From: Bacillota bacterium
GTDB lineage: Bacteria; Bacillota_A; Clostridia; Acetivibrionales; DUMB01
Length of the DNA: 10,138 bases
NCBI GenBank assembly: GCA_023621975.1
Contig: JAMOAC010000199.1
Coordinates: forward strand, 1 to 10,138
Reading direction: 5' to 3'
Position numbers and translations under genes: made by a program
In this document: positions 1 through 5,766 of the stretch, one piece after another
Layout: the number at the start of each line of letters is the position of its first letter
How positions within the stretch are numbered: the stretch's first letter is position 1
Notes under the pieces: model-generated
Database searches by the model: none
Seen by the model: only the letters and a program-made list of their open reading frames with translations
Told to the model about the DNA's origin: nothing

Positions 1-1745
1 TTTATCAATGCTTCCTGCTGCTTTCTGATTTCCTCAGGAAGTCTGTCGAATTTGGCAAAGAACTCATTCTGGCTGTTGATTTCTTCTCTCCATGCTTCCT
101 TGTCAATGCTGAGTAGATCAGCCAGAGTTTCCTTGGAAACTTCATCTTCAATTCCTGTCAGGTCTATATCGTCAACATTCGGCAAATAGCCTATCGGTGA
201 CTCAACAGCGCCTACCCTGCCTTCGCAGCGGTCAAGTATCCACTTGAGTACGCGGAAGTTTTCGCCGAATCCAGGCCAGATGAACTTGCCGTTCTCATCC
301 GTGCGGAACCAGTTTACATTGAATATCTTTGGAGGATTGGGTATCTTTTTGCCCATTTCGAGCCAGTGTGCGAAATAATCTCCCATATTGTAACCGCAGA
401 ACGGCAACATGGCCATAGGGTCACGCCTTACTACACCAACGGCTCCCATAGCAGCTGCGGTTGTCTCAGAACCCATAGTTGCACCCATGAATACACCATG
501 TTCCCAATCAAATGACTGGTAAACCAATGGAGCAACCTTTGCACGGCGTCCGCCGAAGAGAATGGCAGAAATCGGCACACCCTTCGGATTCTCCCACTCA
601 GGGGAAATTGAAGGACACTGGCATGCAGGAGCTGTAAACCTTGAATTCGGATGTGCTCCTTTTTCACCGCTGTCAGGAGTCCATGGGTTGCCTTTCCAGT
701 CAATACCGTGTGCAGGTGGTTCAACGCCCATGCCTTCCCACCAAACGGTGTTGTCAGGAGTGAGAACCACGTTTGTGAATATGGTATTCTTCTGTGTTGT
801 CAGCATGGCATTAGGATTGCTCTTCATGCTTGTTCCGGGAGCAACGCCGAAGAATCCTGCTTCAGGGTTTATTGCCCACAGCCTGCCGTCTTCTCCGATT
901 CTCATCCATGCAATATCGTCACCGACTGTCCATACCTTATATCCCTGCTTAGCATAAACTTCCGGAGGAATAAGCATTGCAAGATTGGTCTTTCCGCATG
1001 CGCTCGGGAAAGCAGCTGCAATATAAGATACATTTCCCTTAGGATCTTCTATGCCAAGTATGAGCATGTGTTCTGCCATCCAGCCTTCCTGTCTTCCCAT
1101 GTAGCTGGCAATACGGAGTGCAAAGCACTTTTTACCCAGCAGAACGTTTCCGCCGTACCCGGAGTTTACACTCCAGATTGTATTGTCTTCAGGGAAATGA
1201 CAGATGTAACGATTCTCAGGATCAATATTTGCCTTGCTGTGCAAGCCTTTTACAAAATCATCGGAATCTCCGAGATGATCCATTGCAACTTTTCCCATCC
1301 TGGTCATTATGCGCATATTCAGAACAACGTAAATACTGTCAGTCAATTCTACGCCTACCTTACTGAAAGGTGAACCTGCAGGACCCATCAGGTAAGGAAT
1401 GACATACATAGTTCTTCCTTTCATTGAACCGTCAAAAATCTTACTAAGCTTTTCATAAGCTTCTGCAGGATCCATCCAGTTGTTGGTCGGACCTGCGTCT
1501 TCCTTCCTTCTTGTACAGATAAATGTTCTTCCCTCAACACGGGCAACGTCATTTACTGCCGTTCTGTGAAGGAAGCAGCCAGGAAGCTTTTCCTGGTTCA
1601 GCTGAATAAGTTCGCCCGTTTCAAGTGCCTGCTTTTCCAATCTTTCCTTTTCCTCTTCAGAACCGTCAATCCAAACAATATTATCGGGTTTGGTAAGCTT
1701 GGCCATTTCTTCAACCCATTTTTGTACTGCCTTGTTAGAGTACAT
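1..1745 (-). CDS. pckG: Phosphoenolpyruvate carboxykinase (GTP), 3' end cut by window
   Basis: Interconverts oxaloacetate + GTP and phosphoenolpyruvate + CO2 + GDP in the cytoplasm. 581 codons are visible; family members run to about 600-610 residues, so only the extreme C-terminus is missing. Seen in the translation: DVARVEGRT near residues 66-74 (substrate-binding Arg69), [16 protein letters not shown], the GTP-type P-loop FPSACGKTN at 246-254 with the reactive Cys250 and Lys252, the metal-binding VGDDIAWM, and the guanine-pocket segment [19 protein letters not shown]. The P-loop wording separates it from the ATP-type enzyme. The ATG at 1745 is preceded by AGGAAAGTGGTGA, of which GGTGA lies 5 bases upstream; in-frame GTG codons at 1754 and 1757 are alternatives. 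In anaerobes of the C. thermocellum type this enzyme works from PEP towards oxaloacetate in the malate shunt; that direction is an inference here. No frameshift is seen. Family assignment is very secure. Confidence 0.97.
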   Translation of the reverse strand, partial: MYSNKAVQKWVEEMAKLTKPDNIVWIDGSEEEKERLEKQALETGELIQLNQEKLPGCFLHRTAVNDVARVEGRTFICTRRKEDAGPTNNWMDPAEAYEKLSKIFDGSMKGRTMYVIPYLMGPAGSPFSKVGVELTDSIYVVLNMRIMTRMGKVAMDHLGDSDDFVKGLHSKANIDPENRYICHFPEDNTIWSVNSGYGGNVLLGKKCFALRIASYMGRQEGWMAEHMLILGIEDPKGNVSYIAAAFPSACGKTNLAMLIPPEVYAKQGYKVWTVGDDIAWMRIGEDGRLWAINPEAGFFGVAPGTSMKSNPNAMLTTQKNTIFTNVVLTPDNTVWWEGMGVEPPAHGIDWKGNPWTPDSGEKGAHPNSRFTAPACQCPSISPEWENPKGVPISAILFGGRRAKVAPLVYQSFDWEHGVFMGATMGSETTAAAMGAVGVVRRDPMAMLPFCGYNMGDYFAHWLEMGKKIPNPPKIFNVNWFRTDENGKFIWPGFGENFRVLKWILDRCEGRVGAVESPIGYLPNVDDIDLTGIEDEVSKETLADLLSIDKEAWREEINSQNEFFAKFDRLPEEIRKQQEALI

Positions 1746-1927
1746 ATCATTCACCACTTTCCTGTATTTTATTTATTATCCCATAAAAAGCTTAATAATA
1801 ATTAATAAATAATATATGCTGTTAAAATCAGGGTTCAGCGCATAATGCCGCTTTACACCCATTATTTGTTAACAATATCAAACTTTTATAAACAATACCA
1901 AAATACGTTTTTGAATTTTATATGTAC

Positions 1928-1949
1928 GGCGTGAAAACAATTTTCCGCC
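1928..1949. promoter_or_regulatory. Palindrome overlapping predicted pckG start region; operator candidate
   Basis: On the minus strand the arms are GGCGGAAAA and TTTTCACGCC, separated by TTG; they pair except for one extra A in the right arm. It starts right after the second TATAAT box, so a repressor bound here would cover the transcription start. It is not followed by a T run on either strand, so it is a poor terminator. Operator function is an inference. Confidence 0.4.
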
Positions 1950-1967
1950 ATTATATAAAAAATTATA
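1950..1967 (-). promoter_or_regulatory. Tandem -10 boxes (TATAAT twice) upstream of pckG
   Basis: Two perfect TATAAT hexamers on the minus strand lie in a 12-base tandem repeat of ATTTTTTATATA. Neither has a good -35 at 17 bases (TAGTAA for the distal, GAATTT-like for the proximal). They may be alternative starts of one promoter or simple A+T-rich repeats. Confidence 0.35.
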
Positions 1968-2045
1968 TAAAAAATTCATTAGGAATTACTATAACTTATA
2001 ACAACTGTTTTGGAAAGAGTTTTTGCGAAAAAAATTAATATTTTT

Positions 2046-2921
2046 TTAACAATCTTGCCCCGAAAATGAATTTGCAAGCTCTGCAAATTGCATAATTGAA
2101 AGTGTTTCTCCTCTGCGGTTCTCATCTATGCCCAAATTTTTCAGCATTTCTTTTATTTCTTCTTTATTCATATTGAAATATCCGGAGTTGTATAATGCAT
2201 TTACCAGGGTTTTCCTTCTCTGACCGAAGGAAGCCTTCACAACCCTGAAAAACATTTTTTTGTCAGTAACATAAACCGGCGGCTCTTTATATGCTTTCAA
2301 CCTGACAACGGTTGATATTACTCTTGGCTGCGGAATAAAGCAGTGGGGCGGCACGTCAAAAACCTTCTCGGCTTTGCAGTAATACTGCACTGCCACCGAA
2401 AGTGCCCCGTAATCCTTCGTACCCGGTTGTGCCAGTATCCTGTCAGCAACTTCTTTCTGAACCATAAATACAAATGTATTTATTGAAGTGGATTCTTCAA
2501 GAAATTTCATTATTACCGGTGTAGTTATATAGTACGGCAGGTTTGCAACCACTTTAACGCTCCCGGGTTTAAAAGCACATCCAGGATCCTGGGTACGGGT
2601 TCTTATAAGCTCGTCAATGTCAATCTTAAGAATATCTTCATTTATGACCTCTACATTGCTAAAACCGGTCAGGTTTTCCAAAAGTGCCGGAATGAGATGG
2701 CGGTCTATTTCAACTGCTATCACCCTTCCCGCCCTGGCTGCCAGTTCCGCCGTCATACTACCTACACCGGGGCCTACTTCAATTACTATGTCCTGCGGGC
2801 TTACCCCTGCACTCTCTACAATTCTCCTGACTACCCCGTCATCGATGAGAAAATTTTGCCCAAGCGACTTGCTTATCCTGATGTTATGCTTTCTCAGAAG
2901 TTCTTTTACACTTTTGCCCAT
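2046..2921 (-). CDS. rsmA: 16S rRNA dimethyladenosine transferase (KsgA/RsmA)
   Basis: Dimethylates the two adjacent adenines of the 3'-terminal 16S helix (E. coli A1518/A1519) with S-adenosylmethionine, a late step of 30S assembly. The 291 residues are normal length. Visible: SLGQNFLIDDGVV at 19-31 (family N-terminal signature), SAM motif I VIEVGPGVGS at 46-55, the acidic VIAVEID at 67-73, the NEDIL at 94-98, and the catalytic NLPYY at 127-131, followed by a typical C-terminal helical domain with FGQRRKTL. The start is the first ATG after an in-frame TGA; AGAGGAG (2934-2940) is 12 bases upstream, rather long spacing. A short Thr/Gln/Pro-containing insertion at about 107-122 precedes motif IV. 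It follows the yabE terminator, so it probably has its own promoter in 2922-2993. Identity is secure. Confidence 0.97.
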   Translation of the reverse strand: MGKSVKELLRKHNIRISKSLGQNFLIDDGVVRRIVESAGVSPQDIVIEVGPGVGSMTAELAARAGRVIAVEIDRHLIPALLENLTGFSNVEVINEDILKIDIDELIRTRTQDPGCAFKPGSVKVVANLPYYITTPVIMKFLEESTSINTFVFMVQKEVADRILAQPGTKDYGALSVAVQYYCKAEKVFDVPPHCFIPQPRVISTVVRLKAYKEPPVYVTDKKMFFRVVKASFGQRRKTLVNALYNSGYFNMNKEEIKEMLKNLGIDENRRGETLSIMQFAELANSFSGQDC

Positions 2922-2940
2922 TCAGTTACGCTGCTCCTCT

Positions 2941-2993
2941 GTAAAATATTTATCATTTCTTATAATTTATTTTATTATAAACCATCAGGCTAT
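2941..2993 (-). promoter_or_regulatory. Possible rsmA promoter region
   Basis: Between the yabE terminator and the rsmA ribosome binding site lies A+T-rich DNA with a TATAAT on the minus strand at 2974-2979, and CTGATG - 17 bases - TTATAA as an alternative -35/-10 pair. Both are weak. The case rests mainly on the terminator just upstream, which implies rsmA needs its own start. Confidence 0.3.
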
Positions 2994-3018
2994 AAAAAAA
3001 CCGGGATATTTACCCGGT
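2994..3018 (-). terminator. Rho-independent terminator of yabE
   Basis: On the minus strand: ACCGGG, loop TAAATAT, CCCGGT, then an uninterrupted T run. A six-base-pair G+C-rich stem plus T tract is a textbook intrinsic terminator. It lies 177 bases beyond the yabE stop and just ahead of rsmA, separating the two units. Confidence 0.85.
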
Positions 3019-3070
3019 AATCCGGTACTATCGTCCCGGTTCATACATTCACTCATTTATTAAGTCCCTT

Positions 3071-3139
3071 ATTGTTTTGCTTTCATAAGTTTTTGCTTTT
3101 TCATTGTCCTGTTTTCAGCTTTTTATCGTTCTGCTTTCA
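3071..3139. repeat. Three degenerate 15-base repeats downstream of yabE
   Basis: ATTGTTTTGCTTTCA (3071-3085), ATTGTCCTGTTTTCA (3103-3117) and ATCGTTCTGCTTTCA (3125-3139) share the pattern AT(T/C)GT(T/C)(T/C)TG(C/T)TTTCA, at offsets of 32 and 22 bases. They lie in the noncoding 3' region of yabE. Spacing is not constant, so this is not a tandem array or a CRISPR; function unknown. Confidence 0.4.
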
Positions 3140-3175
3140 GGCATATCGACCTGATGTGAAAAAGCAATCTGTTTC

Positions 3176-3202
3176 ATAATCAATCAATTTATAATCAATC
3201 AA
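3176..3202. repeat. 15-base tandem duplication across the yabE stop
   Basis: ATAATCAATCAA occurs at 3176-3187 and 3191-3202; on the minus strand the unit is TTGATTGATTAT followed by AAA, then again followed by GAA. The first copy on the minus strand contains the last codons and TGA of yabE, so the gene tail appears duplicated by slippage, leaving the second copy untranslated. Confidence 0.6.
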
Positions 3203-4250
3203 GAATATAAACCCTTACCTTTCTTACACCCCATTTTGCAACTTCCTTCGGATCTTCCATATACAGGTCAATCAAATTTCCCTTTATGGCGCCGCCTATG
3301 TCAGCAGCCACTGCATAACCATAATCCGGTGTATTGCCTATTCCTTCGATATATACTCTCGTTCCAAGAGGGATAACCTTGGGATCCACCGCTATAACAC
3401 CTCTTTTTGCCTTTACTCCTGTATATGTTATGCCGAACTGGGGATGATCCGGTTTTTTTCCTGTATCTTTGTATGAAGCAGTATAGGCTGTTGCACTCAT
3501 TTCAAGGACTTTTTTATAGTTCAACGTCTTACCTCTGGCGGTCTTTTTAGGCTCATACGTACCATATTCGATTACCTTGTTAACCGGGCTGGATATGACT
3601 TCTTCCTTTATAAGTTCTCTTGAGACTTCGTTACCGTCTTCATATACGACTTTAAAAGATTTTTGCTTAATTCCCTCTTTTCCATCCGTTACCGTTTTTT
3701 GCTTCCCTTTTTCCATTCTGCTGTTTGCCCTGCTTACAACTTCGAACGGAATTTTTTCATTTTCAGTTACAATCTTCTCTTCCACTCTTACAATCTTCAG
3801 GTGCATGCCTTCTGTCACCTTGTCATCCAAACCTGCACCTTCAAGCCTGTCTTTTTCATTCAGCTCAATAGAATTGTCCTGCAGCACTTCCCTGACAGTA
3901 TCTTTATAAGTCATGAGTTCCAGTTCCTGGCCGTCTACTGAAACGTACACAGGTACGGCTCTTTTTATCTGTATTTCGTTTAATTTTGTCTTATGTAATT
4001 CATAATCAAGCGGTGGATGAATATAATCTTCCTCACTTATGCTTATTCCGTTCTCCTCCAATACCCCTGCGACAGTAGCTTTCATTGTCCCCACATGAAT
4101 TTCAACACCGTTGTCATCGATAACAACGTCTCTCTTTAGATAGAAAAACGTGCCGACTCCCGCCGATACGGAAATCGCAATTGCAGCAAGTACAATTATA
4201 ATTGTTTTTAACGAAAAATATCTTGTGATATTTTTCCAAAAAGGTATCAA
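3195..4250 (-). CDS. yabE: YabE-like cell-wall protein: membrane anchor, DUF348 repeats, G5 and 3D domains
   Basis: 351 residues from the chosen start. A basic N-terminus and a hydrophobic segment at about 16-38 give a membrane anchor or uncleaved signal. Two DUF348-like repeats follow (about 42-90 and 98-145; TVAGVLEENGI and TVREVLQDNSI mark equivalent positions), then a G5-like region (about 150-232), then a C-terminal 3D domain (about 247-351) whose three conserved aspartates are Asp289, Asp317 and Asp328. 3D domains resemble the catalytic fold of MltA-type lytic transglycosylases, and YabE belongs to the Rpf/Sps-like group of peptidoglycan-remodelling factors in Firmicutes. The start is TTG at 4250, placed 8 bases after GGGAGG (4259-4264); the frame continues open to another TTG at 4280, but that lies upstream of the ribosome binding site. 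It has its own promoter and terminator. Substrate and activity are inferred. Confidence 0.9.
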   Translation of the reverse strand: MIPFWKNITRYFSLKTIIIVLAAIAISVSAGVGTFFYLKRDVVIDDNGVEIHVGTMKATVAGVLEENGISISEEDYIHPPLDYELHKTKLNEIQIKRAVPVYVSVDGQELELMTYKDTVREVLQDNSIELNEKDRLEGAGLDDKVTEGMHLKIVRVEEKIVTENEKIPFEVVSRANSRMEKGKQKTVTDGKEGIKQKSFKVVYEDGNEVSRELIKEEVISSPVNKVIEYGTYEPKKTARGKTLNYKKVLEMSATAYTASYKDTGKKPDHPQFGITYTGVKAKRGVIAVDPKVIPLGTRVYIEGIGNTPDYGYAVAADIGGAIKGNLIDLYMEDPKEVAKWGVRKVRVYILD

Positions 4251-4258
4251 ACTAATAA

Positions 4259-4264
4259 CCTCCC
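4259..4264 (-). promoter_or_regulatory. Ribosome binding site that fixes the TTG start of yabE
   Basis: GGGAGG on the minus strand, 8 bases before TTG at 4250. No ATG in frame is as well placed, so this site decides the start and shortens the open frame by 10 codons. Confidence 0.8.
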
Positions 4265-4295
4265 AAAAAATATTAAACAATAAGGGGCTGTAGCT

Positions 4296-4324
4296 AATTT
4301 ATTTCATTATTCCCCCTTTGTCAA
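4296..4324 (-). promoter_or_regulatory. Sigma-A-type promoter of yabE
   Basis: Minus strand: perfect -35 TTGACA (4319-4324), 17-base spacer, -10 TAAATT (4296-4301). Predicted start near 4289, giving a leader of about 40 bases to the TTG codon. The -35 box is also one arm of an inverted repeat. Confidence 0.6.
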
Positions 4325-4335
4325 ACTTGTTGACA
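4319..4335. promoter_or_regulatory. Inverted repeat over the yabE -35 box; operator candidate
   Basis: TGTCAA - ACTTG - TTGACA on the plus strand is a perfect 6-5-6 inverted repeat. One arm is the -35 hexamer of the yabE promoter. A second copy of the right half-site with its flank (TTGTTGACAT, 4378-4387) lies 51 bases further upstream of the promoter; the first copy of that 10-mer is 4327-4336. This geometry suits a dimeric regulator, but no known consensus is claimed. Confidence 0.4.
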
Positions 4336-4438
4336 TAACACCTTATGTATAGGGTTATTTCCAGTATCAATTAATAATTGTTGACATCATAGTAATATGT
4401 TATTCAGCTGCAAGTTCATTAATTCATCCAGCAAATTT

Positions 4439-4473
4439 AAAAAAGGCAGGATAGTATAAACTACCTGCCTTTT
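4439..4473 (-). terminator. Terminator of the metG-tatD-accessory unit
   Basis: On the minus strand AAAAGGCAGG pairs with CCTGCCTTTT, and the stem continues with TAGT/ACTA around a four-base loop, with one bulged base. The hairpin is followed by six T residues. It lies about 60 bases after the stop of the Met-rich gene and upstream of the yabE promoter. The symmetric A and T runs mean it could also stop plus-strand transcripts. Confidence 0.85.
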
Positions 4474-4534
4474 CAGCATAAGTATATAATTCGTCGACAT
4501 ATAAATCCTGATGTCGAATACTGCATTCAGAAGT

Positions 4535-4936
4535 TCAATACTGCATGCAATTCATGCCGTCGCCGCCGGTAAAAGGCGCATACATGCCTGATCCGTACAT
4601 AAACTGAGGCTGCTGCATCGGCCAGTACTGGTTCCCCTGCATATATCCGCTACCATACATGTCACCGTGTAGCATTGGACATTGTATATTCATAAGGTAT
4701 GGGCAACAGATCAGAGGCATTTGAGGCATGTAATCCATATAGCCGGGCATTTGGCTCATTTGAGGAGTATATATGGTATGAGGCATGTGCTGCATCTGCG
4801 GCATTTGCTGCATTTGAGGCATTTCAGGGACATGAATCTGCTGAGGTGCCTGGGGTGCTGCTGCTGTCTGGGAAGGCTGTCCCTTGCTTTTCCTCTCTGC
4901 CCCTGTTTCCTGCTTGTTTTTTCTGTCTTCACTCAT
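4535..4936 (-). CDS. Met/Gln/Pro-rich small protein with MxxM array, unknown function
   Basis: 133 residues; no family recognised. Residues 2-33 are polar and charged (Lys, Glu, Gln, then Ala/Pro). Residues 39-73 hold a repeat: Met39, 42, 45, 48 and 51 are exactly three apart, then Met60, 63, 67, 70 and 73. The C-terminal part is rich in Tyr, Gly and Met, with MYGSG twice (93-97, 113-117) and four Cys (77, 78, 86, 130). Twenty of 133 residues are Met. There is no signal peptide or membrane segment. The start is ATG at 4936, 8 bases after GGAGGG; an ATG 13 codons upstream lacks a site. Composition resembles spore-coat proteins or Met-rich Cu(I)/Ag(I)-binding proteins; neither is proven. Last gene before the 4439-4473 terminator. 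Coding status is supported by the strong ribosome binding site, codon-phase repeat and terminator. Confidence 0.75.
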   Translation of the reverse strand: MSEDRKNKQETGAERKSKGQPSQTAAAPQAPQQIHVPEMPQMQQMPQMQHMPHTIYTPQMSQMPGYMDYMPQMPLICCPYLMNIQCPMLHGDMYGSGYMQGNQYWPMQQPQFMYGSGMYAPFTGGDGMNCMQY

Positions 4937-4973
4937 AAAAAAATCCCTCCGGTACCACATTTTGTTTATTATC

Positions 4974-4981
4974 ATTATATG
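4974..4981 (-). promoter_or_regulatory. Possible internal promoter (-10 CATATAAT) for the Met-rich gene
   Basis: CATATAAT on the minus strand lies about 38 bases before the ATG and would give a leader of about 30 bases. It contains TATAAT and also differs by one base from the sporulation sigma-E -10 consensus CATACAAT. No convincing -35 of either class is seen (ATCACA at 18 bases is the nearest for sigma-A). Tentative. Confidence 0.25.
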
Positions 4982-5029
4982 TAACCGAAAGGATTCTGTG
5001 ATAATTCCACCGGTAAAAATTAAGTTAAC

Positions 5030-5737
5030 CTACAGGGAATTTGAGATGTCCGATATTACCCAGCATTGGCGCTCGGCATCATAATCAACTGTAAAAAACA
5101 CGTTATTGCTGCCGTTGATGAATAAATTATTGCCTGATTTGTCTTTCTTGTTTTCAACATCAATTACTGCGTTAAAAATAATGTTTCCGATTTTATTTTC
5201 CGGTATCTCTTCTGAAATAAACTTTATATCAACCATTTTAATGCTGTTTACAAAATCCTTGAATTTTTGGGCGACATCATCCGGATTTCGCATGTTTTCC
5301 TTCTGCAGTAGTTCTTTTGACAGTAATTTGTACGCTTCATCGAAATTTCCCGTATTAATTGCATCAACCCATTTCCTTACCGGTGCTTCCAGTTCTTTTA
5401 CGTCAGCTATCCGGCTGAGCGCATTTATCGTTGCGCTTTTCTTTTCCAAAACGTCGGTATAGTACGAAATTTCATTTTCCAACTTGAGCTTGTCCTCTTC
5501 AAGAAGTTTATTGTTTTTCTCCAGCTCATCCAGCTCAGCCCTCAGCATCTTTATCTGTTCCTCGAGATCCTTTATATCCCTCTCATAGGCATTAATCCTG
5601 GAATTGGAACTTAAATTCAAATACTTGAGGTTCTCAATATCCTTCTCCGTGTTTTCCTTTTCCCAGATAAGATAATTGAGGGCAATAAATACAAAAATAA
5701 ACAGAGCACTGATCAGAAAGAGAACCAGTTTTTTCAT
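5030..5737 (-). CDS. Membrane-anchored coiled-coil protein with C-terminal NTF2-like/DUF4878-type region
   Basis: 235 residues, no named family recognised with certainty. Lys-Lys then a hydrophobic segment (about 4-24) make an N-terminal signal anchor. Residues about 28-110 are a heptad-rich, Leu/Glu/Lys coiled coil (LEEQIKMLRAELDELEKNN). The C-terminal part (about 115-235) carries VRKWVDAINTGNFDEAYKLL, which is reminiscent of the NTF2-like lipoprotein and DUF4878 folds, and ends in beta-rich FFTVDYDAERQCWVISDI. Most likely it is anchored in the membrane with the coil and globular domain outside the cell. AGAGGAG (5744-5750) lies 6 bases before the ATG. It starts 29 bases after the tatD stop, so it is probably cotranscribed. 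It is not part of the Bacillus version of this cluster. Function unknown. Confidence 0.88.
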   Translation of the reverse strand: MKKLVLFLISALFIFVFIALNYLIWEKENTEKDIENLKYLNLSSNSRINAYERDIKDLEEQIKMLRAELDELEKNNKLLEEDKLKLENEISYYTDVLEKKSATINALSRIADVKELEAPVRKWVDAINTGNFDEAYKLLSKELLQKENMRNPDDVAQKFKDFVNSIKMVDIKFISEEIPENKIGNIIFNAVIDVENKKDKSGNNLFINGSNNVFFTVDYDAERQCWVISDISNSL

Positions 5738-5766
5738 AGCCCACTCCTCTAAATTATTTGACTATT

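Larger units (their letters stand above)
1746..2045 (-). promoter_or_regulatory. 300-base A+T-rich upstream region of pckG
   Basis: No credible ORF. Read on the minus strand, it has from the rsmA end: an A/T-only inverted repeat (about 2029-2047), two TATAAT boxes 12 bases apart (1962-1967 and 1950-1955), and directly behind them a G+C-containing palindrome (1928-1949). About 180 bases of A+T-rich leader then run to the pckG ribosome binding site. This suggests pckG has its own promoter and a long 5' leader, but the -35 elements are poor and other -10-like strings occur in such A+T-rich DNA. No strong terminator for rsmA is visible. Confidence 0.5.

Noticed and set aside
651..1373. A 240-codon open frame on the plus strand opposite pckG.
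   Set aside because: It is the antisense shadow of a well-conserved pckG, with Cys/His/Phe-rich composition typical of such shadows and no ribosome binding site.
2029..2047. A/T-only inverted repeat at the rsmA 3' end as an rsmA terminator.
   Set aside because: The stem has no G+C pairs and would be unstable; left as possible but not called as a terminator.
2985..3056. A 23-codon minus-strand ORF (MSECMNRDD...) with an AGGGA upstream.
   Set aside because: It runs straight through the stem and T run of the yabE terminator, has no recognisable relatives and is too short to support.
4330..4360. Plus-strand TTGACA at 4330-4335 as the -35 of a plus-strand promoter.
   Set aside because: No acceptable -10 at 16-18 bases (GGTTAT at 17) and no plus-strand gene follows; better explained as the right arm of the inverted repeat.
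4724..4826. Repeated CATTTG(A/C)GG-like 9-base units that at first look like a minisatellite or CRISPR-like array.
   Set aside because: The period is 9 bases in coding phase and encodes the Met-x-x-Met repeat of the small protein; there are no unique spacers.
4940..4965. GTGGTACCGGAGGG on the minus strand resembles the T-box antiterminator core (TGGTACCGCG).
   Set aside because: The upstream gap is only about 90 bases, with no room for Stem I and specifier loop, and no terminator hairpin follows; the GGAGGG is simply the ribosome binding site of the Met-rich gene.
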